A stretch of 64,000 nt of DNA from Nocardia brasiliensis NBRC 14402. Lineage in GTDB: Bacteria > Actinomycetota > Actinomycetes > Mycobacteriales > Mycobacteriaceae. The first letter of the stretch is position 1; each line of letters starts with the position of its first letter. Made by a program: the position numbers and the translations under genes. Below are positions 15,833 to 24,992 of this stretch, piece by piece. The stretch spans positions 1-64,000 of the forward strand of contig NZ_BAFT02000035.1 in NCBI RefSeq assembly GCF_000308475.2. The letters run 5' to 3'. The notes beneath the pieces are model-generated. The model was given only the letters and a program-made list of their open reading frames with translations, was not told the origin of the DNA and did no database searches.

Positions 15833-16945
15833 ATGAAGTTCCTCTTGTTCACCCTGGTCACTCGCGTTCCCGACCCGACGACCGGTCGACTGCCCGGCAC
15901 CAGGGAACGCCTGTTGAATGTCGTCGAACAGGCAAAGCTGGCCGAGGATCTCGGCTACGACGGGTTCGCCGTCGGCGAGCGGCACGAGGATCCGTTCCTC
16001 TCGGCCGCACCACCGGTGATCCTCAGCCACCTCGCTGCGGTCACCTCGCGCATCACGCTGTTCACCGCGGTCACCACGTTGAGCCTGCTCGATCCGGTGC
16101 GCGCGTTCGAGGACTACTCGACGCTGGACAACCTGTCCGGCGGGCGACTGGAGCTGATCATCGGCAAGGGCAACGGGGCCGCGCAAGCCGAGCTGTTCCA
16201 CGTCACCACCGACGACCAGTGGGACCGCAATCGCGAAGGCTACGAACTGTTCCGGGCGCTGTGGGACAGCGACAGCGTCACCTGGTCGGGCCGGTTCCGG
16301 CCGGAACTGAAGGACGCCAAGGCCTTACCGCGACCGTGGCAGCCGCGGGTCCGGATCTGGCACGGCAGCGCGACGAGCCGGGATTCGGTGGAACTCGCCG
16401 CGCGCAACGGCGATCCGCTGTTCTCGGCCAATGTCACCTATTCGATCGAGCCGTATGCCGAACTGGTCCGGTACTACCGGGAGCGCTGGGCGTTCCACGG
16501 GCACGACCCGGCCACGGCGCTGGTCGGTGCGGGCACCGCGGGCTTCCATGTGGCGCGCACGTCGCAGCAGGCCAGGGACGGCTACCGGCCGATCTTCGAG
16601 GCGCGACTGGCGTTGGCGCGCAGGCACGGCCTGCCGATCGTGTTCGAGACGCTCGACGACTTCGTCACCCGCAGTTCGGCTCTCGTCGGCAGTCCGGAAC
16701 AGGTGATCGACAAGGTGGGCAGGCAGCACGAGCAGTTCGGGCACGAGGTGATCCACCTGTCCGCCGAACGCGACGGCCGCCCCGAGATCGATTACCTGGA
16801 CGGCCTCGCCCTGTTCCAGACCGAGGTGGCGCCGGAACTGCGCCGTCGAATTCCCAGCCGCCCCTTGGCCACCGGCACCGACACCGTCGATTTCGACCCG
16901 CGTGACGTGCTCGTCCGCACCGATACCTCTGGAGTTACCCCGTGA
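15833..16945 (+). CDS. LLM-class flavin-dependent monooxygenase 1
   Basis: A 370-residue luciferase-like (bacterial luciferase/F420-FMN barrel) oxidoreductase. Diagnostic stretches are AEDLGYDGFAVGERHEDPF, ISRI-like TSRITLFTAVTTLSLLDPVRAFEDYSTLDNLSGGRLELIIGKG and VGSPEQVIDKV near the end. Members use reduced FMN and oxygen to cleave C-S or C-N bonds, or related oxidations. It starts five bases after the binding-protein gene and overlaps the next gene (GTGA). One of four LLM genes in this operon, which argues for oxidation of imported organosulfur compounds. Confidence 0.88.
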   Translation: MKFLLFTLVTRVPDPTTGRLPGTRERLLNVVEQAKLAEDLGYDGFAVGERHEDPFLSAAPPVILSHLAAVTSRITLFTAVTTLSLLDPVRAFEDYSTLDNLSGGRLELIIGKGNGAAQAELFHVTTDDQWDRNREGYELFRALWDSDSVTWSGRFRPELKDAKALPRPWQPRVRIWHGSATSRDSVELAARNGDPLFSANVTYSIEPYAELVRYYRERWAFHGHDPATALVGAGTAGFHVARTSQQARDGYRPIFEARLALARRHGLPIVFETLDDFVTRSSALVGSPEQVIDKVGRQHEQFGHEVIHLSAERDGRPEIDYLDGLALFQTEVAPELRRRIPSRPLATGTDTVDFDPRDVLVRTDTSGVTP

Positions 16946-18561
16946 TCCGATCCCGCCCCCGAATCGTCGCGCTGGCAGGCGCATTGGCCGCGGCGTCCAC
17001 GCTGGCCGCCTGCGGCGCCGATGCGGCCGCACCCGGTGGCGACGCCGGTCCGCCGCAGCCGGGCGGCACCCTGCGCTACGGCTTGTCCCAGGCGCCGACC
17101 TGCTCGGATCCCGCGCAGGCGGGCACCAACCAAACCCTGTACGTGACAAGGCAGATCGTCGATTCGCTGACCGATCAGGACCCGGAGACCGGCGAGCTGA
17201 AGCCGTGGCTGGCACAGAGCTGGGAGGTGAGCCCGGACGCGAAGGTGTTCACCTTCCATCTGACCGACGGCGTCACCTTCAGTGACGGCACCCCGCTCAC
17301 CGCGGATTCGGTCAAGCAGACCTTCGATTCGGTGCTCCGGCTCGGGTCTGCCAAAGCACCGCTGGCGGGCAGCTATCTCACCAACTACGTGGGCACCACG
17401 GCCGTGGACAAGCTGACCGCGCGGATCGAGTTCAGCAAGCCGAACGCGCAGTTCCTGCAGGCGTCCTCGACCACCCAGCTGGGTATCCTCGCCGCGGCCA
17501 CCACGGCGAAGCCGGCCGAACAGCGCTGCCTCGGCGACAACATCGGCAGCGGGCCGTTCACCTACGCGAACTACCGGCAGGACGCCTCCGCGACACTGGC
17601 GAAGCGCACCGGCTACCAGTGGGGTTCGGCCGTCTTCGCGCATCGCGGCGAGGCCTATCTGGACAAGATCGAGTTCACGGTGATACCCGAATCCGGCGTG
17701 CGCACCGGCAGTCTCGCCTCGGGACAGCTGGACGCGATCAGCGATGCACTGCCGCAGGACGCGCCGCAGCTCGAGGCGACGGGTGGCCGCATTCTGAGCA
17801 CCGCGAATCCCGGTGTGCCGTTCGGCTTCCAGACCAACGTGACACGCGGTCCGCTGCGCGATCCGGCGGTGCGCCAAGCCCTGCTGCCCGCGATCGACCG
17901 TAAGCAGTTGGTGGACACCGTGCTCGGGCCGCAGTTCAAGCCCGCGACCAGTGTGCTGGCCGGGAGTACACCCGGCTACCGGGATTTCTCGGCCCGACTG
18001 GCCTATGACCCGGCGAAGGCCAAGAGCATTCTCGATCAAGCGGGCTGGGTGCCCGGCGGCGACGGCATCCGCGTCAAGGACGGTGCGCGCCTGTCCTTCT
18101 CGGTGCTGTTCAGTCAGGTGTTCGCGGGCAATCAGGCGATCATCGAGCTGGTGCAGCAGCAGCTGCGGCAGATCGGGGTGGAGCTGAAGCTGGACCTGGT
18201 ATCGATCGCGGAGACCACGGCGCGGCAGGGCACCAAGGACTTCGACACCAGCTATGGCAACACCACCCGCGCCGACGGCGATATCCTGCGCACCTCGTTC
18301 GGCCTGGACGGCCGCAACCTCAATGCGCGCGAGGCCGTTCCGGCGCTCGACAACGCGTTGAACGGGCAGCTGAGCACCGCCGACACCGCTACTCGCAACA
18401 CCCTCATCGGCACCGCCCAGCAGCAGGTGCTCGACGCCGGCCTGTTGATTCCGACGGTGGAGCTGTCCCAGGCGATCGGTGCGAGCAGCACCACCCAGGA
18501 TCTGAAGTTCGAGGCCTCGGCCCGGCTACAGTTCTTCGACACCTGGCTGAGCGGGCGGTAG
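16942..18561 (+). CDS. Family 5 solute-binding lipoprotein (peptide/opine/nickel ABC type)
   Basis: A 539-residue lipoprotein with signal peptide and lipobox TLAAC (Cys24). Family 5 features include GGTLRYGLSQAPTCSDPAQAG, LKPWLAQSWEVSPDAKVFTFHL and VTFSDGTPLTADSVKQTFD. It is the binding component for the DppBC/DF-type importer that follows. In the operon context the ligand may be a larger sulfur-bearing molecule, such as a thioether peptide or a sulfonate-containing metabolite, but nothing in the sequence identifies it. GTG start at 16942 overlaps the LLM stop. Confidence 0.9.
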   Translation: MIRSRPRIVALAGALAAASTLAACGADAAAPGGDAGPPQPGGTLRYGLSQAPTCSDPAQAGTNQTLYVTRQIVDSLTDQDPETGELKPWLAQSWEVSPDAKVFTFHLTDGVTFSDGTPLTADSVKQTFDSVLRLGSAKAPLAGSYLTNYVGTTAVDKLTARIEFSKPNAQFLQASSTTQLGILAAATTAKPAEQRCLGDNIGSGPFTYANYRQDASATLAKRTGYQWGSAVFAHRGEAYLDKIEFTVIPESGVRTGSLASGQLDAISDALPQDAPQLEATGGRILSTANPGVPFGFQTNVTRGPLRDPAVRQALLPAIDRKQLVDTVLGPQFKPATSVLAGSTPGYRDFSARLAYDPAKAKSILDQAGWVPGGDGIRVKDGARLSFSVLFSQVFAGNQAIIELVQQQLRQIGVELKLDLVSIAETTARQGTKDFDTSYGNTTRADGDILRTSFGLDGRNLNAREAVPALDNALNGQLSTADTATRNTLIGTAQQQVLDAGLLIPTVELSQAIGASSTTQDLKFEASARLQFFDTWLSGR

Positions 18562-18563
18562 CG

Positions 18564-19574
18564 ATGGCGCGCTATCTGGCTTCGCGGGTCCTGCAGGCGA
18601 TCTGGGTGCTGTGGGCGGCGTTCACCATCTCGTTCGTGGTGCTGTATCTGCTGCCCGCCGACCCGATCTCGATCGCGGCCGACGGCGCCGGTGCGGGCAC
18701 CCCGGTGGACAAGGCCGCCATCGCCGAGTTGCAGGCCCGCTACGGACTGGATCGTCCGCTGTGGGAACAGTATTGGACCGCTCTCGGGCATGCGGTGCGC
18801 GGCGACCTGGGCCATTCCATCGTGACCGGTCAGCCGGTCACCGGCGCGATCGGGGACGCCTTGCCCGCGACACTCGAACTGGCCGGGCTCGCCTTGCTGT
18901 TCGCGACCGTCGGCGGCGTGGCACTGGCTCTGGTGGCCGGCTACACCCGGCGGCCGTGGCTGCGCAGCGCGCTCGGCGCGTTGCCGTCGCTCGGCGTCTC
19001 GGTGCCGACCTTCTGGACCGGATTGCTGCTGTTGCAACTGTTCTCGTTCCAGCTGCGCTGGGTTCCGGCGTTCGGCGGCCACGGGATCGCGGGCACGATC
19101 CTGCCCGCCCTCACCCTCGGCCTGCCGATCGGCGCGGTGATCGCCCAGGTGCTCACCGCCGGGCTCGAATCGACCTGGCGGCAGCCGTTCGTCGACGTGG
19201 CACTGGCCAAAGGCGGCACGCGCTGGTGGGTGCAGCGCAAACACGTGCTGCGCCCCGCCAGCGTGCCCACCTTCACCATCACGGGTGTGCTGGTCGGCAA
19301 CATGCTCGCGGGCTCGGTGGTGGTGGAGACCGTGTTCGCCCGGCAGGGCGTGGGACGGCTCACCCAGACCGCCGTACTCGCACAGGACATCCCGGTGGTG
19401 CAGGGCATCGTGCTGCTCACCTCGACGGTGTTCGTCACCGTGAACCTCGCGGTGGACCTGCTGTATCCGCTGCTCGACCCGCGGATCGCCGCCCGTTCCC
19501 GGCGTGCGGCCGCCGCGGAAGAGACACCGCGCCGCAGCTCCGAGACCGCGGAGGTGGTCGCGAACCATGGTTGA
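18564..19574 (+). CDS. Peptide-type ABC transporter permease (DppB family)
   Basis: A 336-residue permease. The N-terminal RVLQAIWVLWAAFTISFVVLYLLPADP is the typical DppB/OppB first helix, followed by a periplasmic loop containing YGLDRPLWEQYW and the ALPATLELAGLAL helix. The EAA-type loop FVDVALAKGGTRWWVQRKHVLRPASVPT is present. It pairs with the DppC-type permease at 19567, whose ATG lies eight bases inside this gene. Basic C-terminal tail. Confidence 0.9.
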   Translation: MARYLASRVLQAIWVLWAAFTISFVVLYLLPADPISIAADGAGAGTPVDKAAIAELQARYGLDRPLWEQYWTALGHAVRGDLGHSIVTGQPVTGAIGDALPATLELAGLALLFATVGGVALALVAGYTRRPWLRSALGALPSLGVSVPTFWTGLLLLQLFSFQLRWVPAFGGHGIAGTILPALTLGLPIGAVIAQVLTAGLESTWRQPFVDVALAKGGTRWWVQRKHVLRPASVPTFTITGVLVGNMLAGSVVVETVFARQGVGRLTQTAVLAQDIPVVQGIVLLTSTVFVTVNLAVDLLYPLLDPRIAARSRRAAAAEETPRRSSETAEVVANHG

Positions 19575-20433
19575 CGTCCTCGAGGAGGGCCGCCGCGCCG
19601 TCCTCCCCCGGCTGCGCCGACCGGCGCTGCGCTGGAAATGGTTGCGCGACAACGCGGTACTGCTGCTGTCCGGCGTGGTCGCGCTGCTCGCGGTCGGCTG
19701 GGCGTTGTTCCCTTCGGTGTTCGCGAGCGGCGACCCGCTGACCGGCGTGCCCGCGCAGAAGTTCCAGAGCCCCAGCCCCCAGCACTGGTTCGGCACCGAC
19801 AATCTCGGCCGCGACCTGTACACGCGGATGGTGCACGGCGCCGGGCTCTCGCTCACCGCGACGCTGGCCGCGGTGGGTATCGCGTTGGTCGCCGGGTCGG
19901 TGCTCGGCCTGCTGTCCGGTGCGGCCGGCGGCATCGTAGACACCGCTGTCATGCGCATTGTCGATGTGCTGCTGTCGATTCCGGCGCTGCTGCTGTCGCT
20001 GGCGCTGGTCACCGCGCTCGGTTTCGGTACCCGAAATGTGGCGATCGCGGTGGGTGTTTCGCTGGTCGCCAACTTCGCCAGGGTAATGCGCTCGGAGGTG
20101 CTGCGGGTGCGGCAGGCGGCGTTCGTCGAGGCCGCGCGGGCGGGCGGGGTCCGCTGGCACACGGTGCTGCTGCGGCACGTGCTGCCCAACTCCTACCAGC
20201 CGGTGCTCGCGCTGGCCGCGGTCGAGTTCGGCATGGCGGTGCTCGCGGTCTCGGCGCTGAGCTTCCTCGGCTACGGCGCGAAACCGCCCACCCCCGAATG
20301 GGGCTCGCTGATCTCGGAGGGCCGCAACTATCTCGCCACCGCCTGGTGGATGACCACGCTGCCCGGCCTGGTCATCGTCGCGGTCGTGCTCGCCGCGCAG
20401 CGCCTGGGGCGCGCGGCAGGAAGGAACGAATAA
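19567..20433 (+). CDS. Peptide-type ABC transporter permease (DppC family)
   Basis: A 288-residue permease. HWFGTDNLGRDLYTRMVHGAGLSL is the DppC hallmark after the first membrane helix. FVEAARAGGVRWHTVLLRHVLPNSYQPVL is the ATPase-docking loop, and LGYGAKPPTPEWGSLISEGRNYL the conserved C-terminal loop. The start ATG 19567 is inside the end of the DppB-type gene; the ATPase gene begins four bases after the stop. Confidence 0.9.
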   Translation: MVDVLEEGRRAVLPRLRRPALRWKWLRDNAVLLLSGVVALLAVGWALFPSVFASGDPLTGVPAQKFQSPSPQHWFGTDNLGRDLYTRMVHGAGLSLTATLAAVGIALVAGSVLGLLSGAAGGIVDTAVMRIVDVLLSIPALLLSLALVTALGFGTRNVAIAVGVSLVANFARVMRSEVLRVRQAAFVEAARAGGVRWHTVLLRHVLPNSYQPVLALAAVEFGMAVLAVSALSFLGYGAKPPTPEWGSLISEGRNYLATAWWMTTLPGLVIVAVVLAAQRLGRAAGRNE

Positions 20434-20436
20434 CTC

Positions 20437-22152
20437 ATGACCACCGCTTCTTCGCCCCGCACGGCCACCGTCGAGGACCGGCCGGGCGCTGCGTCGTGTG
20501 CCGAACCCGCGGGGCGGGACGCCGAACCCGCGGGGCGGGAAGCAGATCCGCTGTTGCAGGTGCGCAATCTCCGGGTCCGGTACCGGACGGACACCGGCCC
20601 GGTGACCGCGCTGGCGGGCGTCTCGCTGAGCGTGGCGCGCGGCGAGGTGGTGGCCCTGGTCGGTGAATCCGGTTCGGGCAAGTCCACTCTCGCGCAGGCG
20701 GTGATCGGGTTGCTCGGGAGCAATGCCGAGATCAGCGGCGGCACGGTGACCTTCGGCGGCGAGGTCGTCGATCTCGGATCGGAACAGGCGCTGCGCCGCC
20801 TGCGCGGCGCCCGGATCGGTTTCGTGCCACAGGATCCCGGTTTGTCGCTGAACCCGGTGCGCCGGGTCGGCGATCAGGTGGCCGAGGCGCTCGTGGTGCA
20901 CCGGCTGGCCGACCGGCGTTCGGCCCGGGTCCGCGCGGTCGAACTGCTCGCCGACGCCGGATTGGACCGCCCGGAGCTGCGCGAGGTGCAGTACCCGCAT
21001 GAACTGTCCGGTGGGCAGCGCCAGCGGGTACTCATCGCGTCCGCGCTGGCCTGCGAACCGGAACTGGTGATCGCGGACGAGCCGACCAGCGCGCTGGACG
21101 CCACGGTGGCACGCCGGGTGCTCGATCAGCTGGCCGCGCAGATCAGCGCCCGGGGCACCGCGGTGCTGCTGATCACGCACGACCTCGCCGTCGCCGCGGA
21201 ACGCGCGGATCGGCTCGTGGTGCTGAGCGGTGGCGAGATCGTGGAGAGCGGGCCGACCGCGACGGTGCTCGCCGCACCCCGGCATCCGTACACGAAACGG
21301 CTGCTCGCCGCCGCACCGAGCCTGGCTCCACCGCGCGCGTACCGGCCACCCAAGCCGCGCGAGGGCGCTCCGCTGCTCGCATTGCGCGAGGTGCACAAGC
21401 GTTTTCGCGCGCAGGCCGGCGGCTCGGTGACCGCGGTCGCCGGCGTCGGGTTCGAGCTGGGCCGCGGCGAAACTCTGGCGCTGGTGGGCGAATCCGGCTC
21501 GGGAAAGTCGACCACCGCGCGAATCGCGCTGCGGCTCACCGATCCCGACAGCGGCCGGGTCACCTTCGACGGCCACGAGCTCACCCGGGTGCGCGGCACC
21601 CGGCTGCGCACCCTCCGCAAGCGCTTCCAGGTGGTGTACCAGAACCCGTACTCGTCCCTGGATCCGCGCTGGCGGGTCGGCACGATCATCGAGGAACCGT
21701 TGCGCGCCTACGGCGTCGGCGATCGGGCGGCTCGGCAGGCGCGGGTGACCGAGTTGCTCGGACAGGTGGCGCTGCCGGAGAGTTTCGCCCAGCGCCGGCC
21801 CGCCGAACTGTCCGGCGGACAACGCCAGCGCGTCGCGATCGCCCGCGCGCTGGCTCTGCAGCCGGATCTGCTGGTGCTCGACGAGCCCGTTTCCGCCCTG
21901 GACGCCTCGGTGCAGGCGCAGATCTTGGACCTGCTGGACCGGCTGCAAGCCGAGCTGGCGCTGAGCTACCTGTTCATCTCGCACGATCTGGCGGTGGTCC
22001 GCCGGATCAGCGACCACGTCGCGGTGATGCGGTACGGGCGCATCGTCGAATCCGGCCCCACCGCAGCGATTTTCGACGACCCGCAACACGAATACACCCG
22101 GGAACTGCTCTCCGCCATTCCCACTCCCGCGCTCGCGAAAGGACAAGCCTGA
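20437..22152 (+). CDS. Fused two-domain peptide-type ABC ATPase (DppD-DppF)
   Basis: A 571-residue protein with two complete nucleotide-binding domains. Each has Walker [10 protein letters not shown], the first in [18 protein letters not shown] and the second in [18 protein letters not shown]. Signatures LSGGQRQR occur twice, as do Walker B sites [12 protein letters not shown] and [13 protein letters not shown] single fused ATPase can energise the DppB/DppC-type pair. The N-terminus contains an exact 20-base direct repeat, period 21 (20500-20519 and 20521-20540), giving [22 protein letters not shown] precedes ATG 20437. Confidence 0.93.
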   Translation: MTTASSPRTATVEDRPGAASCAEPAGRDAEPAGREADPLLQVRNLRVRYRTDTGPVTALAGVSLSVARGEVVALVGESGSGKSTLAQAVIGLLGSNAEISGGTVTFGGEVVDLGSEQALRRLRGARIGFVPQDPGLSLNPVRRVGDQVAEALVVHRLADRRSARVRAVELLADAGLDRPELREVQYPHELSGGQRQRVLIASALACEPELVIADEPTSALDATVARRVLDQLAAQISARGTAVLLITHDLAVAAERADRLVVLSGGEIVESGPTATVLAAPRHPYTKRLLAAAPSLAPPRAYRPPKPREGAPLLALREVHKRFRAQAGGSVTAVAGVGFELGRGETLALVGESGSGKSTTARIALRLTDPDSGRVTFDGHELTRVRGTRLRTLRKRFQVVYQNPYSSLDPRWRVGTIIEEPLRAYGVGDRAARQARVTELLGQVALPESFAQRRPAELSGGQRQRVAIARALALQPDLLVLDEPVSALDASVQAQILDLLDRLQAELALSYLFISHDLAVVRRISDHVAVMRYGRIVESGPTAAIFDDPQHEYTRELLSAIPTPALAKGQA

Positions 22153-22406
22153 TGCCAGGTCCGACCTACCGCCACAGCCGGATACTCGTCCGCACCGGGC
22201 ACCGGCCACACTGCCGCAGCCAACCGGAGCCCACCCCGCCGCCGCCCGGACCGGTGAAACGCTGGTGGCGCACGCGGTTGCGGACCCCGGAATGCGCCGC
22301 CGCCACCGCGCTGTGGCAGCACGCGTACTTCTTCGCCCCCGACATCGGCTGCGCCGGAACCCATCCCGCGGCGCGGCAGTGCATCGACTGGAAGGCACCC
22401 TGCTGA
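22152..22406 (+). CDS. Small cysteine-containing protein of unknown function (84 aa)
   Basis: An 84-residue basic protein. Its ATG overlaps the ATPase stop (TGATG) and its stop overlaps the start of the next monooxygenase gene (TGATG), so it is almost certainly translated. It has five Cys, a Pro run (PEPTPPPPGPVKRWWRTR), and a C-terminal half rich in Ala, His, Trp and Cys (PDIGCAGTHPAARQC). No signal peptide or membrane helix and no family I recognise. Possible roles in metal/thiol chemistry or as an accessory to the transporter are speculation. Confidence 0.6.
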   Translation: MPGPTYRHSRILVRTGHRPHCRSQPEPTPPPPGPVKRWWRTRLRTPECAAATALWQHAYFFAPDIGCAGTHPAARQCIDWKAPC

Positions 22407-23527
22407 TGGCCGAATCCGACTTCTTTCTCGCGGTGGAACTCGCGGGCACCGGCGCGCACCCGGCGTCTTGGCGCCGGGCGGACTCGCGGGCCGAGGAGCT
22501 GTTCACCGGCGGGTACTGGGTCGACGCGGTGACGGCGGTCGAAAAGGCCGGCGCCGACGCGGTTTTCCTGCCCGACTCGTTCGGTTTGCAGCCCGGTGGC
22601 CCCGGTGTCACCAGGGGCAGACTCGACGCGGTGGCGATCGCGGCGCGGGTCGCCGCGCGCACCCGGCGCGTCGGCCTGCTCCCGCAGGCCCCCGTGACGC
22701 ACACCGAGCCGTTCCATCTGGCCAAGGCCATCCAGAGCCTGGATTTCGCCACGCTCGGCCGGGCGGGCTGGGAGGTCACCGTCTCCGAAGGTGCTGAGCA
22801 GGCCAAGGCTTTCGGCCGCAAGCAGGCTCAGGACGCGGCGTCGCTGTGGCACGAGGCGGACGAGGCGCTCGAGGTGGTCACCCGCCTGTGGGACAGCTGG
22901 GAGGACGACGCGGAGATCCGCGATGTGCCCACCGGCCGCTTCATCGACCGGAACAAGCTGCACTACATCGACTTCGACGGCGACAACTTCGCGGTGAAGG
23001 GGCCCTCGATCACGCCGCGCTCGCCGCAGGGGCAGTCGATCGTCGCGGTGCGCGCGCACGACGACCCGAGCACGGGTGTCGCCGTGCGGCGGGCCGATCT
23101 GATCCGCATCGCCGCGGCCGATCTGGACGGCGCGCGCAGCCACCGCACCGCGCTGCGCACGGCGCTGCGGGCGGCCGATCGCGACCCCGACGCGGTGCGG
23201 GTGCTGCTCGACCTCGATGTGCACCTGTCCGAGTCGACCGACGCGGCACGCGCGGAGGTGGCCGAACTGGATGGGTGGGCTGCCCCGCCCGCCGAGATCG
23301 GCGTCCGCCATTTCGGCACCGCGGCCACGCTGCGCGAGCTGCTCGCCACCGTGCACCGCTCGGCAGCGGCCGACGGCGTGGTGCTGCGTCCGCTGGCGGC
23401 CCCCGCCACCCTGCGGCACCTTCCCGCGCTGGGCCGTACCGCTGTGTCCTCCACCACATTACGAACCCGCCTCGGACTGTCCCGTCCCGTGAGCCGTTAC
23501 ACCGAGAAGGAAGGGGCTTCCGCATGA
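22406..23527 (+). CDS. LLM-class flavin-dependent monooxygenase 2
   Basis: A 373-residue LLM-family protein: FFLAVELAGTGAHPASWRR, AVEKAGADAVFLPDSFGLQ, VAARTRRVGLLPQAPVTHTEPFHLAKAIQSLDFATLGRAGWEVTVSEG and a SLWHEADEALEVVTRLWDSWED helix are typical of the NtaA/SnaA branch. It is shorter than the usual ~440 residues of NtaA proteins and its C-terminal third diverges, so activity is less certain than for its neighbour at 23622. ATG 22406 shares a base with the upstream stop. Confidence 0.82.
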   Translation: MAESDFFLAVELAGTGAHPASWRRADSRAEELFTGGYWVDAVTAVEKAGADAVFLPDSFGLQPGGPGVTRGRLDAVAIAARVAARTRRVGLLPQAPVTHTEPFHLAKAIQSLDFATLGRAGWEVTVSEGAEQAKAFGRKQAQDAASLWHEADEALEVVTRLWDSWEDDAEIRDVPTGRFIDRNKLHYIDFDGDNFAVKGPSITPRSPQGQSIVAVRAHDDPSTGVAVRRADLIRIAAADLDGARSHRTALRTALRAADRDPDAVRVLLDLDVHLSESTDAARAEVAELDGWAAPPAEIGVRHFGTAATLRELLATVHRSAAADGVVLRPLAAPATLRHLPALGRTAVSSTTLRTRLGLSRPVSRYTEKEGASA

Positions 23528-23625
23528 GCTCTACTGGATCCGCGGCCCGATCGCCGCACCCGTGCCCGCGGGCTCGGCGATCAGCCGCGCACGTCACGGA
23601 GTGGCACGGGGGGATGGCGTCGTGA
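23524..23625 (+). CDS. MIRU-like mini-ORF between two monooxygenase genes (33 aa)
   Basis: The ATG overlaps the stop of the upstream LLM gene (ATGA) and the TGA overlaps the GTG start of the next one (GTGA). The product (MSSTGSAARSPHPCPRARRS..., ending WHGGMAS) has no domain. The double overlap and the end GGCGTCRTGA, also seen at 13086, point to an insert of the same mini-ORF class. Confidence 0.45.
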   Translation: MSSTGSAARSPHPCPRARRSAAHVTEWHGGMAS

Positions 23626-24992
23626 CCGGCAAACCGCGCAAGCCCATCCACCTGGCGGCACACTTCCCCGGCGTCAACAACACCACGGTGTGGGCCGATC
23701 CGGCGTCGAAGAGCCAGGTCGACTTCGCCTCGTTCCTGCACCTGGCCCAGACCGCCGAGCGCGGACTGTTCGACTTCTTCTTCCTGGCCGAGGGACTGCG
23801 CCTGCGCGAACATCTCGGGCGCATCCACGACCTGGACGTGGTGGGCAGGCCGGACACCTTCACGGTGCTCGACGCGCTGGCGGGAGTGACCGACAAGCTC
23901 GGCCTCGCGGGCACGATCAACAGCACCTACAACGAACCCTTCGAACTGGCCAAACAATTCGCCTCGCTGGATCACCTGTCCGGCGGGCGCGCCGCCTGGA
24001 ACGTCGTGACCTCCTCCGACGCGTTCACCGGCGAGAACTTCCGTCGCGGCGGCTATCTGGAGCACAGCAAGCGCTATCAGCGCGCGGCCGAGGTCGTCGA
24101 GGTCGCCCGCAAGCTGTGGGACAGCTGGGCCGCGGACACGCTCGTCGTCGACCGGGCGGCCGGCGTCTTCGCCCGGGAGATCCCCGAAACCCGCCATCGC
24201 GGTTCGCAATTCGATATCGCGGGCCGCTTCGTGCTGCCGCCGAGCCCGCAGGGGCACCCGGTGCTGTTGCAGGCGGGCGATTCCGACGACGGCCGCGAGT
24301 TCGGCGCGGCGGCCGCGGACGCGATCTTCACCGTGCACGGCACACTGGAGGCCGGGCAGCGCTTCTATACCGATGTCAAGAACCGTCTCGCGAAATACGG
24401 CCGGACACCGGACGAACTGAAGATCCTGCCCGCCGCCACGTTCGTGCTCGGCGATTCCGCACAGGACGCCGAGGAGCGCGCCCGCCACATCCGGCAGCAA
24501 CAGGTCGGTCCGCAGACGGCGCTCGCGTTCCTCGAACAGGTATGGGGCCGTGACCTTTCCGGCTACGACCCGGACGGCCCACTGCCCGACGTCGACCCGG
24601 CCGACAACGCGGACATCACCCGCGGCCGGGTGCGCCACGCCAAGGATCCACGCGCGGTCGCCGAGGCGTGGCGGGCCCGGGCCGCGGCCGAAAACCTCAG
24701 CATCCGTGAGCTGATCATCGAGGTGACCGCGCGCCAGCAGTTCGTCGGCACACCCGCCGCGGTCGCCGAGCAGATCGACACCTACGTGCAGGCCGACGCC
24801 AGCGACGGCTTCATCCTCGTCCCGCATCTCACCCCGGGCGGACTGGACGAGTTCGTCGACAAGGTCGTCCCGGAACTGCAGGAGCGCGGCAGTTTCCGCA
24901 CCGAATACACCGGCGCCACCCTGCGCGACCACCTCGGTCTGCGTCATCCCCACCACCGCACCACCGCCCACGAAGGAGCACGAGCGTCATGA
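23622..24992 (+). CDS. NtaA/SnaA/DszA-family flavin monooxygenase
   Basis: A 456-residue FMNH2-dependent monooxygenase of the NtaA/SnaA/SoxA/DszA family. PIHLAAHFPGVNNTTVWADP, FFLAEGLRLREH, NEPFELAKQFASLDHLSGGRAAWNVVTSSD, FRRGGYLEHSKRYQRAAEVVEVARKLWDSW and SPQGHPVLLQAGDSDDGREFGA are characteristic. Known relatives oxidise nitrilotriacetate, EDTA or dibenzothiophene sulfone with flavin supplied by a separate reductase; no reductase is encoded in this window. In this operon a C-S cleaving role is the best inference. Start is GTG 23622. Confidence 0.9.
   Translation: MTGKPRKPIHLAAHFPGVNNTTVWADPASKSQVDFASFLHLAQTAERGLFDFFFLAEGLRLREHLGRIHDLDVVGRPDTFTVLDALAGVTDKLGLAGTINSTYNEPFELAKQFASLDHLSGGRAAWNVVTSSDAFTGENFRRGGYLEHSKRYQRAAEVVEVARKLWDSWAADTLVVDRAAGVFAREIPETRHRGSQFDIAGRFVLPPSPQGHPVLLQAGDSDDGREFGAAAADAIFTVHGTLEAGQRFYTDVKNRLAKYGRTPDELKILPAATFVLGDSAQDAEERARHIRQQQVGPQTALAFLEQVWGRDLSGYDPDGPLPDVDPADNADITRGRVRHAKDPRAVAEAWRARAAAENLSIRELIIEVTARQQFVGTPAAVAEQIDTYVQADASDGFILVPHLTPGGLDEFVDKVVPELQERGSFRTEYTGATLRDHLGLRHPHHRTTAHEGARAS

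Noticed and set aside
19435..22821. Very long open frame (over 1,100 codons) on the minus strand across the peptide-type transporter genes
   Set aside because: It is antisense to three clear ABC transporter genes, Arg/Gly/His-rich and without domains; high GC keeps non-coding frames open.
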